From an uncultured Draconibacterium sp. (GTDB taxonomy: Bacteria > Bacteroidota > Bacteroidia > Bacteroidales > Prolixibacteraceae): a stretch of DNA of 64,000 nt. The stretch lies in assembly GCF_963674925.1 (NCBI RefSeq), contig NZ_OY771649.1:1240001-1304000 (forward strand), in the 5' to 3' direction. Both the position numbers and the translations under genes were made by a program. Positions 1 to 7,431 of the stretch are shown here, piece by piece. Below the pieces are notes generated by a model. It worked only from the letters and a program-made list of their open reading frames with translations. It made no database searches and was not told the DNA's origin. Within the stretch, counting starts at the first letter, position 1, and every line of letters starts with the position of its first letter.

Positions 1-95
1 TAAAAATTGATGTTTTAGCATACTTTTTCATCAGAAAAACAGGACTTATTGTATGTTATACAAGTACTTTATTCGTTTTTTTTAAATTCTGTAAC

Positions 96-103
96 TACAT
101 TTG
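96..103 (+). promoter_or_regulatory. Probable Bacteroidota -7 promoter element
   Basis: The octamer TACATTTG fits the TAnnTTTG -7 consensus of the Bacteroidota primary sigma factor and lies 17 bases upstream of the ATG at 120. A clear -33 TTTG at the right distance is not visible, so this rests on one box plus position. Confidence 0.4.
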
Positions 104-119
104 TGTAAACATTTAACCT

Positions 120-866
120 ATGATACTACGACATCTATCTATTGACTGTGTAATTTTTGGCTTTAAAGACAACAAACTGTGTGTTCTTCTTTGGCAATCG
201 GATTCTGATGTTGCCAAACGTTTTTTTAGCGAAAAAGACAACTACGAGGAAGTTGAAGTCCTCTTTACCAAAAACCCAATGCACGCCGGGCAAGATTATT
301 GGGCGTTAATCGGATCTCATCTGCCCGATGATGAAGATATTGATGAATACGCCAAATTTATTTTATCGAAAACTACCGGGCTCGAAAATGTTTACCTCAA
401 CCAGGTAAAAACTTTCGGAAAGTTGGAACGTGTTCCTTTTTCGCGCGTTTTAACAACAGCCTATTATGCCATTATTAACCCGGAATACCACGATTTACGC
501 CAGTCGGAAATGGCAAAAGTGTTAAACTGGTTCAGGATTGATAAGCTTCCGAAATTGGTTTTCGACCATCAGGTAATTATCGAAGAAGCCTTAAAAAAAC
601 TACGTTCCGAGGTAAAATATCACCCGGTAGGATTTCAGATGTTACCCGATAAATTTACACTAACTGAACTGCAAACCCTTTACGAAGTTATCCTGGATAC
701 CACACTCGATACGCGTAATTTCAGAAAGAAAATTCAAAATATGGGGCTGTTAATCGATACCGGCGAGAAACAAACGAACGTTGCACACCGAGCGGCAAAA
801 CTGTATTCTTTCGATCTTAATGTTTACAACAAATTAAAAGAAGAAGGATTAAACTTCAGAATCTGA
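120..866 (+). CDS. Nudix-domain transcriptional regulator, NrtR/AraR-like
   Basis: A 248-residue protein with an N-terminal Nudix fold (about residues 5-145) and a C-terminal winged-helix region (about 160-235), the architecture of NrtR-type regulators. In these proteins the Nudix domain usually senses a sugar-nucleotide or ADP-ribose ligand and the C-terminal helix binds DNA. The Nudix box region (about residues 65-90, GSHLPDDEDIDEY onward) lacks the canonical REUXEE core, so hydrolase activity is unlikely and a sensor role fits better. The ATG at 120 follows a TAnnTTTG box. It stands alone before a sigma-factor operon. Bacteroidota relatives control NAD or arabinose/pentose genes; no target can be assigned from this window. 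Confidence 0.75.
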   Translation: MILRHLSIDCVIFGFKDNKLCVLLWQSDSDVAKRFFSEKDNYEEVEVLFTKNPMHAGQDYWALIGSHLPDDEDIDEYAKFILSKTTGLENVYLNQVKTFGKLERVPFSRVLTTAYYAIINPEYHDLRQSEMAKVLNWFRIDKLPKLVFDHQVIIEEALKKLRSEVKYHPVGFQMLPDKFTLTELQTLYEVILDTTLDTRNFRKKIQNMGLLIDTGEKQTNVAHRAAKLYSFDLNVYNKLKEEGLNFRI

Positions 867-913
867 TTTTTTTTTAAACCTTTACCGGCAGATAATGTCT
901 GATTGGTAGCTTC

Positions 914-1462
914 ATGCAAGGGACGGATAAAAATATTATTGCCGATTTAAAGGATGTAAACAAGCGCGATCTTGCTTTTCATCAACTCGTAGGTACTTAC
1001 CAGGAGCGATTGTATTGGCATATCCGAAAAATTGTGCTGAACCATGACGACGCTGACGATGTTTTACAGAATACTTTTTTAAAAGTGTGGCGCAGTATTG
1101 ATAATTTTCGCGAAGAATCGAGCCTGTTTACCTGGCTATATCGTATTGCCACCAACGAATCGATCACGTTTATCAATTCGAAAAAGAAAAAGAGCTTTAT
1201 GCCCTTGAACGATGCCAGCGAGTTTTTAATGGATAATCTTACTTCCGATCCTTATTTCGAAGGAGATGAAATTCAGTTAAAACTTCAGAAAGCAATTGTA
1301 CGTTTACCAGAGAAGCAACGCATAGTTTTTAATATGAAATATTTTGATGATTTGAAGTACGATGAAATGTCGGAAATTCTGGACACATCGGTTGGAGCAT
1401 TAAAGGCTTCCTATCATCATGCAGCGAAAAAGATTGAAGATTACTTAAAAAACACAGATTAA
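914..1462 (+). CDS. ECF-type RNA polymerase sigma factor
   Basis: A 182-residue sigma-70 family protein of extracytoplasmic-function type. Region 2 spans about residues 20-90 (the DDADDVLQNTFLKVW helix and the FTWLYRIATNE promoter-melting segment are visible), and region 4, with its helix-turn-helix (KYDEMSEILDTSVGALKASYHHA), spans about 125-178. There is no region 3, as normal for this class. It is followed 55 bases later by a one-TM protein and then a small periplasmic protein, giving a three-gene envelope-stress-type operon. The downstream membrane protein is the likely anti-sigma partner, inferred from position only. Confidence 0.9.
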   Translation: MQGTDKNIIADLKDVNKRDLAFHQLVGTYQERLYWHIRKIVLNHDDADDVLQNTFLKVWRSIDNFREESSLFTWLYRIATNESITFINSKKKKSFMPLNDASEFLMDNLTSDPYFEGDEIQLKLQKAIVRLPEKQRIVFNMKYFDDLKYDEMSEILDTSVGALKASYHHAAKKIEDYLKNTD

Positions 1463-1517
1463 TAGTTTGTTTTTAAACCTTTTAAACAAGATATAGTCAA
1501 TAGTTAAAAATGCCGCA

Positions 1518-1967
1518 ATGGAAGAATTAAAGAACATAGCACCAAATTTGTCGAAAATGAAGAAGGAAAACCCTTTTGGGACTCCGAATCATTATTTCGA
1601 CGATTTTTCCGCTCGCATGCAAATGCAAATTGAAGCGGAAAAACATGTGGCCAACAATAATGATTTTAAAATTATCAATATCTTAAAGCCTGCACTTGGT
1701 CTTGCTGCCAGTTTTGCTATCATATTCATGCTGGTATATATCCCAATAAAAACCTTTATACCACAAGAACAGGTTATTGAAACTACGGCTTCAACAGACT
1801 TTTCCGATACTCAAATGCACTCTATTTTGGAGGAACTCGACGAAAATTCCTTCTTCTCATTACTGGAAAGCGATGATAATGACAAAACATTTAGCGACGA
1901 TGATTTAGTAGCATACGTAAGTTCCAATTTTAATGCTTACGAAATTTTTGAATATACAGAAGAGTAA
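1518..1967 (+). CDS. Single-pass membrane protein, putative anti-sigma partner
   Basis: A 149-residue protein with one hydrophobic segment at about residues 56-77 (LKPALGLAASFAIIFMLVYI). A polar N-terminal half would be cytoplasmic and an acidic Asp/Glu-rich tail would be periplasmic. The N-terminal part contains NPFGTPNHYFDDFSARM, a pattern common in Bacteroidota proteins encoded right behind ECF sigma factors. I see no catalytic motif. Placement between the sigma gene and the periplasmic protein suggests it tethers or senses for the sigma factor. That role is inference from gene order. Confidence 0.6.
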   Translation: MEELKNIAPNLSKMKKENPFGTPNHYFDDFSARMQMQIEAEKHVANNNDFKIINILKPALGLAASFAIIFMLVYIPIKTFIPQEQVIETTASTDFSDTQMHSILEELDENSFFSLLESDDNDKTFSDDDLVAYVSSNFNAYEIFEYTEE

Positions 1968-1972
1968 AATAT

Positions 1973-2443
1973 ATGAGACAGCTAATTGCAATACTAACAG
2001 TAGGATTGTTGATTTTTACCCAAACACAGGCAACCGCGCAAAATAATGATGATGACGATCGTTGGGAACGTTACCGCAACGAGAAGGTGGCTTTCTTTAC
2101 AACCAATCTTGATTTAACAACGGAAGAAGCTCAAAAATTCTGGCCGGTTTACAATCAGATGGAAAAAGAGATGTTTGATTTTCAGCAGAAACGTCATGAA
2201 CTGGAAAATAGGGTGAGAAATGTGGATGAAAATCTTTCGAATAATGAATTGACTAAACTTACTCGCGAACACGTTGCATTAGGAAAAACAGAAGCGGAAG
2301 TACGGGAGAAGTACAACGAAAAATTTCTTAAAATTCTGCCACCGTTAAAAGTGATTAAACTTTATAAAACGGAATATGACTTCCGTATGTATATGTTCCG
2401 CAAATACCGCGATAGAAACCGGGGAAATAACGACGATAATTAA
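1973..2443 (+). CDS. Periplasmic Spy/CpxP-like protein of the ECF operon
   Basis: A 156-residue exported protein with a cleavable signal peptide (about residues 1-22, ending ATAQ). The rest is charged and helical, with a segment LDLTTEEAQKFWPVYNQM (about 46-63) that resembles the LTxxQ-type motif of Spy/CpxP chaperones. Bacteroidota homologues are often labelled sensor of ECF-type sigma factor. It starts 5 bases after the preceding stop and ends at a strong hairpin terminator, so it closes the operon. A periplasmic stress-sensing or chaperone role is inferred from family resemblance and context. Confidence 0.65.
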   Translation: MRQLIAILTVGLLIFTQTQATAQNNDDDDRWERYRNEKVAFFTTNLDLTTEEAQKFWPVYNQMEKEMFDFQQKRHELENRVRNVDENLSNNELTKLTREHVALGKTEAEVREKYNEKFLKILPPLKVIKLYKTEYDFRMYMFRKYRDRNRGNNDDN

Positions 2444-2450
2444 GCATAAA

Positions 2451-2483
2451 AAAGACAGGCCAAAAACCTGTCTTTTTCTTTAT
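2451..2483. terminator. Bidirectional rho-independent terminator
   Basis: A perfect 9-bp stem, AAAGACAGG (2451-2459) with CCTGTCTTT (2467-2475), encloses a 7-base loop, with T-rich tracts on both sides. It lies between convergent genes and can end both transcripts. Confidence 0.85.
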
Positions 2484-2497
2484 AGCTATTTTTTTGA

Positions 2498-2788
2498 TTA
2501 CAATGCCCTAAACCAATCCTGAAAATATTTTCCAATCCAGGGAATTTCTTTCATTTCCCCATTTATAGCTCCAATCAAACTAATAATCCAGAAAACCAGT
2601 GTAATAATCCATCCGATGGCAATAAAAGGTGGAATTAAAGATATAACAACCGAAAACAGCCAAATCCCTAACATTTGCCTGATATAAAAACTTGCCAGTT
2701 CATCTCTGTCATTCGAATTTACAATTAATGCAATAATCCACCCTACCCAGAAAATGTGGGCTACAATTGCTTTTGTTTTTCCATCCAT
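2498..2788 (-). CDS. Small DUF4870/Tic20-like membrane protein
   Basis: A 96-residue protein with three predicted membrane segments (about 8-24, 40-60 and 62-75). The GWIIALI...SFYIRQMLGIWLF pattern is seen in DUF4870/Tic20-like small membrane proteins. Function is unknown in this family and no catalytic residues are apparent. The gene is convergent with the ECF operon and shares its terminator. The family assignment is by eye. Confidence 0.6.
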   Translation of the reverse strand: MDGKTKAIVAHIFWVGWIIALIVNSNDRDELASFYIRQMLGIWLFSVVISLIPPFIAIGWIITLVFWIISLIGAINGEMKEIPWIGKYFQDWFRAL

Positions 2789-2918
2789 ATAATTTGAGTT
2801 TTAAAAATGTAACTAAATGTAATAATTTCTTTTAGTCCATAAACTAAATAGACGAATGAAGTTTTCCAGGTAAATAAAAACACGTTAAAACAACAGGCCT
2901 TTTGTCTTGCTAATGACA

Positions 2919-4472
2919 CTATTGCAACCAATATTTATCCAGAATATTTTTCATTACCGGGTACTGCTCATCGGTATCGTCGTACTGTTTACGCAATTCA
3001 AGTAAATCCTCTTTCATTTGTTTTATGATGCCTGCATATTCCGGATCAGTGTAAACATTATGCAGTTCTTTCGGATCTTTCTGCAAATCGTAAAATTCCC
3101 AGGCCGGTTCTGTAGCTTTTTCTTCTGCTCCTTTCATGCCTAACCCCTGGCCATAAAAGAATGCCAGTTTGTAACTTTCGTTTCGGATACCAAAATGTCC
3201 AGGCCGTTTTACCAAATGCAACCAATAGCGGTAATACATCGATGTTCTCCAGTTTTCAGGCGTGTTGCCTTTCAGGTTTTTGCGGAAACTTTCTCCTTCC
3301 ACAAATTCAGGAGTTTCAACACCTGCATAATCGGCTAGTAATGCAGCAAAGTCAATATTCAAAATTATATCGTCAATCCGGTTTCCACCGTTCAACTCTT
3401 TGGGATAACGAATTACAAAAGGCATGCGAAGCGACTCTTCGTAAATAAGCCGTTTATCAAAAAAACCGTGTTCTCCCAGGAAATATCCCTGATCGGCAGT
3501 ATAAATAACCACTGTATTATCGGCCAGTCCCGCTTCATCCAAATAGTCGAGCAGTTTTCCAATATTATCGTCGAGTGCAGCACCACTACGGATAAAATCT
3601 TTTATCAGCTTTTGGTAGGTTTTCCGTCGCTGCTCTTTGTCATTTAAGCCATCAACCGAAAATGGAAGTTCGGGATATTGCGCCCAATAATCCGAATTAC
3701 GCGTATTCTCCAGGTAACGGTCACGTAACGATTCAAGTGTCTGCCCTGGGAAAGTACGCCCTGTAGTTTGCGGTCCGGCATCGTACAACGATTCCGGCTC
3801 CGGTATTTCCACACTATCCAGTAAATGCTTAAACCGATCAGGAAAATCGAAAGGCTCGTGGGTAGCCTTAAAGTTACACATCAGCATAAAGGGCTTTGTC
3901 TTATCGCTGTTTTTCATCCAATCGATTCCCAGTGCCGAAATTACATCGCTTGAAAACCCTTTGTATTCTTTTCCGCCGCCGTAACCATCTTCCCAGTTCT
4001 CTTTTGTTTTCAGAATAGGGTCCCAGTAGCGTCCCTGCCCCGGTAGTACATTAAAATAATCAAAACCGGTCGGTTGTGTTTTCAAATGCCACTTCCCGAT
4101 TATTGCGGTTTGATATCCGTTCTTCTGCAATACTTTGGCAATGTTCATACTATCGGGCGACAAGGCATCAGCCAGCGTATAAACACCGTTGTGCTGACTA
4201 TAACGTCCCGTTAAAATGGTGGCGCGACTTGGTGTACAAATGGAATTGGTGCAAAAACAATTGTCGAGGACAACACCTTCGTCAGCCAAACGACTGATGT
4301 TTGGAGCATAAACTACATCTTTTAAAATTCCACCGTAAATTCCCCAGGCCTGCGAGGTGTGGTCGTCACTCAAAATAAATAAAATATTGGGGCGTTGCTC
4401 CTCTTTCGTTTTCTCTGCTTTGCAAGCCGAGAAGAATACGAGAATTATAATCAGATACTTTAGCTTTTTCAT
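2919..4472 (-). CDS. Secreted sulfatase lipoprotein (S1 family)
   Basis: A 517-residue formylglycine-dependent sulfatase of the alkaline-phosphatase superfamily. An N-terminal lipobox (FFSAC, Cys17) marks it as a lipoprotein. The activation motif C79-T-P-S-R83 would have Cys79 converted to formylglycine by a maturase not in this window. SDDH at 35-38 supplies metal ligands, and a second ligand region is YTADQGYFLGEHG. The C-terminal subdomain ends with the YDLQKDPKELHN signature common in Bacteroidota sulfatases. It lies 11 bases downstream of a second sulfatase on the same strand, so the two are probably cotranscribed. The substrate is likely a sulfated glycan, with N-acetylglucosamine-6-sulfatase-like enzymes the nearest resemblance, but specificity cannot be read from sequence. 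Confidence 0.9.
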   Translation of the reverse strand: MKKLKYLIIILVFFSACKAEKTKEEQRPNILFILSDDHTSQAWGIYGGILKDVVYAPNISRLADEGVVLDNCFCTNSICTPSRATILTGRYSQHNGVYTLADALSPDSMNIAKVLQKNGYQTAIIGKWHLKTQPTGFDYFNVLPGQGRYWDPILKTKENWEDGYGGGKEYKGFSSDVISALGIDWMKNSDKTKPFMLMCNFKATHEPFDFPDRFKHLLDSVEIPEPESLYDAGPQTTGRTFPGQTLESLRDRYLENTRNSDYWAQYPELPFSVDGLNDKEQRRKTYQKLIKDFIRSGAALDDNIGKLLDYLDEAGLADNTVVIYTADQGYFLGEHGFFDKRLIYEESLRMPFVIRYPKELNGGNRIDDIILNIDFAALLADYAGVETPEFVEGESFRKNLKGNTPENWRTSMYYRYWLHLVKRPGHFGIRNESYKLAFFYGQGLGMKGAEEKATEPAWEFYDLQKDPKELHNVYTDPEYAGIIKQMKEDLLELRKQYDDTDEQYPVMKNILDKYWLQ

Positions 4473-4483
4473 TTCCCTGCTTA

Positions 4484-6031
4484 TTAGTTTTCGATTACAC
4501 CTTTATACTCTTTTCTCCAATCCTGAATCAGTTCATTTGGTGTACGGTCGTCCTTTGGAAAATTCGGACTATACAATAAAGTCTCTGATCGCTGAACCAA
4601 CTTCCCGCCTTTTACAAATCCGTCTCCCCTTTCGCCAAGATGATCAACCATCTTTTGGCGCCAGGTTTCTGTTACTTCCAAATTTATGAAAGACAGATCT
4701 TTTTGTTCTCCCGGATCAGTTTTCAGGTTAAAAAGCTGTTCTTTACCTGTTCTGTAAAACCAGATATATTTCCAGGTACCATCTGTTAAAGCACACCAGT
4801 AATTATCCTCGCTATAGGTTGTTGCATGTTCCAGGTCGATGTAATCTCTCCATGCAGTTTGCGGATCTTTTATCAAATCGAGAACGGAAAGACCATCCAT
4901 ATCGTCAGGAATTTCCTCACCGGCAGCATCTAAAAATGTTGGCAGAAAATCGCGCAGTTCGGTAACTTGTTCTAATCTGGAACCGGGAGCTACTTTACCT
5001 TCCAACGATTCAGGCCATTTCACAATAATAGGGATATTTGATGAACCTTCGTAAGCATAGGTTTTCCGCCAGTGATAATGGTCGCCCAACATATCGCCGT
5101 GGTCGGATGTAAAACAAATAAGCGTATTTTCATACATCCCTTTGTCTTTTAGCGTTTGAATGATCTTTCCAACCATCTCGTCAATAAAGGTAATACTGGC
5201 ATAATAATGTCGCCGGCTTTCAATGGCATGTTCTACTCCAAAATCGCCAAAAGCTGCTTCTTTACCACCTTCCAAACCTTCGTATTGTTCGTCCCATTCA
5301 CCTATATACGGCGCAGGAATCTGAACTTCTTTGTATAGATCGAGAAAACGTTGTGGCGGATCGTAAGGACTGTGCGGCCGCGCAAATGATATTTTTAGAA
5401 ATAGAGGTTTATCCTGATTGTAATTTTCGATGATCTCAACAGCAGTTTGACCGGTCCAGTAAGTAGGATGCAATTTTTCGTTGAGCTGATAAACGCCCGA
5501 ACTGTGTTCGTTCCAGCCAATCCCGGTTTTATCCGGATCTTCACCTGGGGCCAACAATTTAAACCAGTCGCGGTAATCACTAACAAATCCATCCTGCTCA
5601 ACACGGCCGCTTTCATCTACTAAAGTTCCGTGAAATCCGTGCAAAGCTTTCTGTGGAAACCAGTGCATTTTACCAATGCCAAAAGTATAATAACCGGCTT
5701 CGCTCAACATGCGTGGCATTTCGTATTTATATTTACGAGCCACACGGCCGTAGCCTAACATTCCGTGATGCCAGGGCGACAAGCCCGTAAGCAAACCCGC
5801 CCGTGCCGGCGTACAACTTGGTACCGACGAATAGGCATTTACAAAGGTAGCACCTGCCTCAGCAAGTTTATCGATATTAGGCGATATTACCGCAGCATTG
5901 CCCATACAGCCCAGTGCATCGGCACGTTGCTGATCGGTGATAATAAAAATAATATTTGGCTGTGTTCCTTTTTCTGCGGCATTGAGTGCCACAGTGAAAA
6001 ATAAAAAGACAAGTAATAACAGATGTTTCAT
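4484..6031 (-). CDS. Secreted sulfatase (S1 family)
   Basis: A 515-residue sulfatase with a signal peptide (about 1-19). The activation motif is C73-T-P-A-R77, i.e. the CxPAR variant with Cys73 as the formylglycine precursor. ITDQQRAD (about 31-38) and TSDHGDMLGDH provide the metal-binding residues. It differs clearly in sequence from the sulfatase downstream, so this is not a recent duplication and the two probably attack different linkages. It is the first gene of the pair, 11 bases ahead of the next, and is preceded by a perfect 10-bp inverted repeat that may be an operator. The exact substrate is unknown. Confidence 0.9.
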   Translation of the reverse strand: MKHLLLLVFLFFTVALNAAEKGTQPNIIFIITDQQRADALGCMGNAAVISPNIDKLAEAGATFVNAYSSVPSCTPARAGLLTGLSPWHHGMLGYGRVARKYKYEMPRMLSEAGYYTFGIGKMHWFPQKALHGFHGTLVDESGRVEQDGFVSDYRDWFKLLAPGEDPDKTGIGWNEHSSGVYQLNEKLHPTYWTGQTAVEIIENYNQDKPLFLKISFARPHSPYDPPQRFLDLYKEVQIPAPYIGEWDEQYEGLEGGKEAAFGDFGVEHAIESRRHYYASITFIDEMVGKIIQTLKDKGMYENTLICFTSDHGDMLGDHYHWRKTYAYEGSSNIPIIVKWPESLEGKVAPGSRLEQVTELRDFLPTFLDAAGEEIPDDMDGLSVLDLIKDPQTAWRDYIDLEHATTYSEDNYWCALTDGTWKYIWFYRTGKEQLFNLKTDPGEQKDLSFINLEVTETWRQKMVDHLGERGDGFVKGGKLVQRSETLLYSPNFPKDDRTPNELIQDWRKEYKGVIEN

Positions 6032-6032
6032 A

Positions 6033-6059
6033 GATTAGATTTATACTACAAATCTAATC
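6033..6059. promoter_or_regulatory. Inverted repeat at the sulfatase operon start
   Basis: GATTAGATTT (6033-6042) is the perfect reverse complement of AAATCTAATC (6050-6059), separated by 7 bases and directly abutting the sulfatase start. Within it, on the minus strand, TAGATTTG (6049-6056) matches the TAnnTTTG -7 box, so a bound repressor would block initiation. It could instead be a 5' mRNA hairpin. Confidence 0.5.
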
Positions 6060-6111
6060 ATGAAATTTCATCTATCACGATAACTTTATAAATATTTTAC
6101 AAAGTCTTGTT

Positions 6112-7338
6112 TTATTTATCGTAGTTAAATCTTCTGAGGTGATGCCCCATCCGGTCGCGTTTGGTTTTCATGTAACGTTGATTGTGCTCGTTTGGAGCAA
6201 TCTCAATCGGAACAATCTCGGTAACTTCCAATCCATAACCTTCCAAACCAACACGTTTAACCGGGTTATTGGTTAATAAACGCATTTTTGTAACACCAAG
6301 ATTACATAAAATCTGAGCGCCCACACCATAATCGCGTTCATCGGCCTTAAATCCAAGATGAAGATTGGCTTCAACGGTATCCATTCCCTGGTCCTGAAGT
6401 TTGTAGGCTGCAATTTTATTCACCAGCCCAATACCACGTCCTTCCTGCATCATGTAAACAATAACACCTTTGCCGGCTTTTTCAATCATCTCCATCGAGC
6501 TATGCAGCTGGTCGCCACATTCGCAACGCATCGATCCAAAAATATCACCGGTCATACACGACGAGTGTACGCGAACCATAATTGGTTCATTTGGCTCCCA
6601 CTCACCTTTTATCAAAGCAACATGTTCGGCACCATTCGATTTCTGACGGAAAGGAACAATCCTAAAATCGCCGTAATCGGTTGGCAAAGCAACTTCTTCC
6701 CCTCTATCGATCAGGCTTTCGCTCTGAAACAGGTAAGAAATTAAATCTTTAATGGTAACCAGCTTCAAATTATGCTTTTGTGCGAACTCATACAATTGTG
6801 GCAAACGGGCCATTGTTCCGTCGTCGTTCATAATCTCAACCAGCACACCCGAAGGTTTTAAACCGGCTAAACGAGCCAGGTCAACGGCAGCCTCGGTGTG
6901 TCCGGTACGACGCAACACCCCTCGTTCCATTGCTTTTAAAGGAAAAATATGCCCCGGACGGCCCAATTGTTCCGGACGGGTTTTTTTGTCAACCAGCATT
7001 TTAATGGTAATGGCGCGGTCGGCAGCAGAAATACCTGTTGTTACTTCAGGATGAATCGCATCAACCGAAACGGTAAAAGCCGTTTCATTGGACGATGTGT
7101 TTTTACCCACCATTAATTCCAGTTCCAATTCCTTGCAACGTTGCTCTGTTAATGCTACGCAAATAAGGCCCCTCGCCTGCGAAGCCATAAAATTTACTAT
7201 TTCAGTGGTGATCAATTCTGAGGCAATAATTAAATCACCTTCATTCTCTCTATCTTCATCATCAACAACAATCACCATTTCACCTTTTTGTATAGCAGCA
7301 ATGGCTTCAGGAATTGTGTTAAGCTTTATATCTGTCAT
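6112..7338 (-). CDS. ribBA: RibBA: DHBP synthase / GTP cyclohydrolase II
   Basis: A 408-residue bifunctional riboflavin enzyme. The N-terminal domain (about 1-203) forms 3,4-dihydroxy-2-butanone 4-phosphate from ribulose 5-phosphate and shows DDEDRENEGD, RGLICVALT and the HTEAAVDLARLAG segment. The C-terminal domain (about 205-400) opens GTP to the first pyrimidine intermediate and has the zinc-binding CMTGDIFGSMRCECGDQ and the GRGIGLVNKI segment. Length and motifs are complete in both halves. No FMN riboswitch-like leader is recognisable in the short upstream gap. It appears monocistronic. Confidence 0.97.
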   Translation of the reverse strand: MTDIKLNTIPEAIAAIQKGEMVIVVDDEDRENEGDLIIASELITTEIVNFMASQARGLICVALTEQRCKELELELMVGKNTSSNETAFTVSVDAIHPEVTTGISAADRAITIKMLVDKKTRPEQLGRPGHIFPLKAMERGVLRRTGHTEAAVDLARLAGLKPSGVLVEIMNDDGTMARLPQLYEFAQKHNLKLVTIKDLISYLFQSESLIDRGEEVALPTDYGDFRIVPFRQKSNGAEHVALIKGEWEPNEPIMVRVHSSCMTGDIFGSMRCECGDQLHSSMEMIEKAGKGVIVYMMQEGRGIGLVNKIAAYKLQDQGMDTVEANLHLGFKADERDYGVGAQILCNLGVTKMRLLTNNPVKRVGLEGYGLEVTEIVPIEIAPNEHNQRYMKTKRDRMGHHLRRFNYDK

Positions 7339-7431
7339 ATCTGTCCTTTAAATCAGGCGCAAAATTACAAAGTTTTCTGAAACAGTTTCATGACTTTTTG
7401 ATATCATTTATATGAAATAACATTAACAACA

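Noticed and set aside
7339..7431. Possible FMN riboswitch before ribBA
   Set aside because: The upstream gap is under 100 bases and contains none of the conserved RFN-element blocks.
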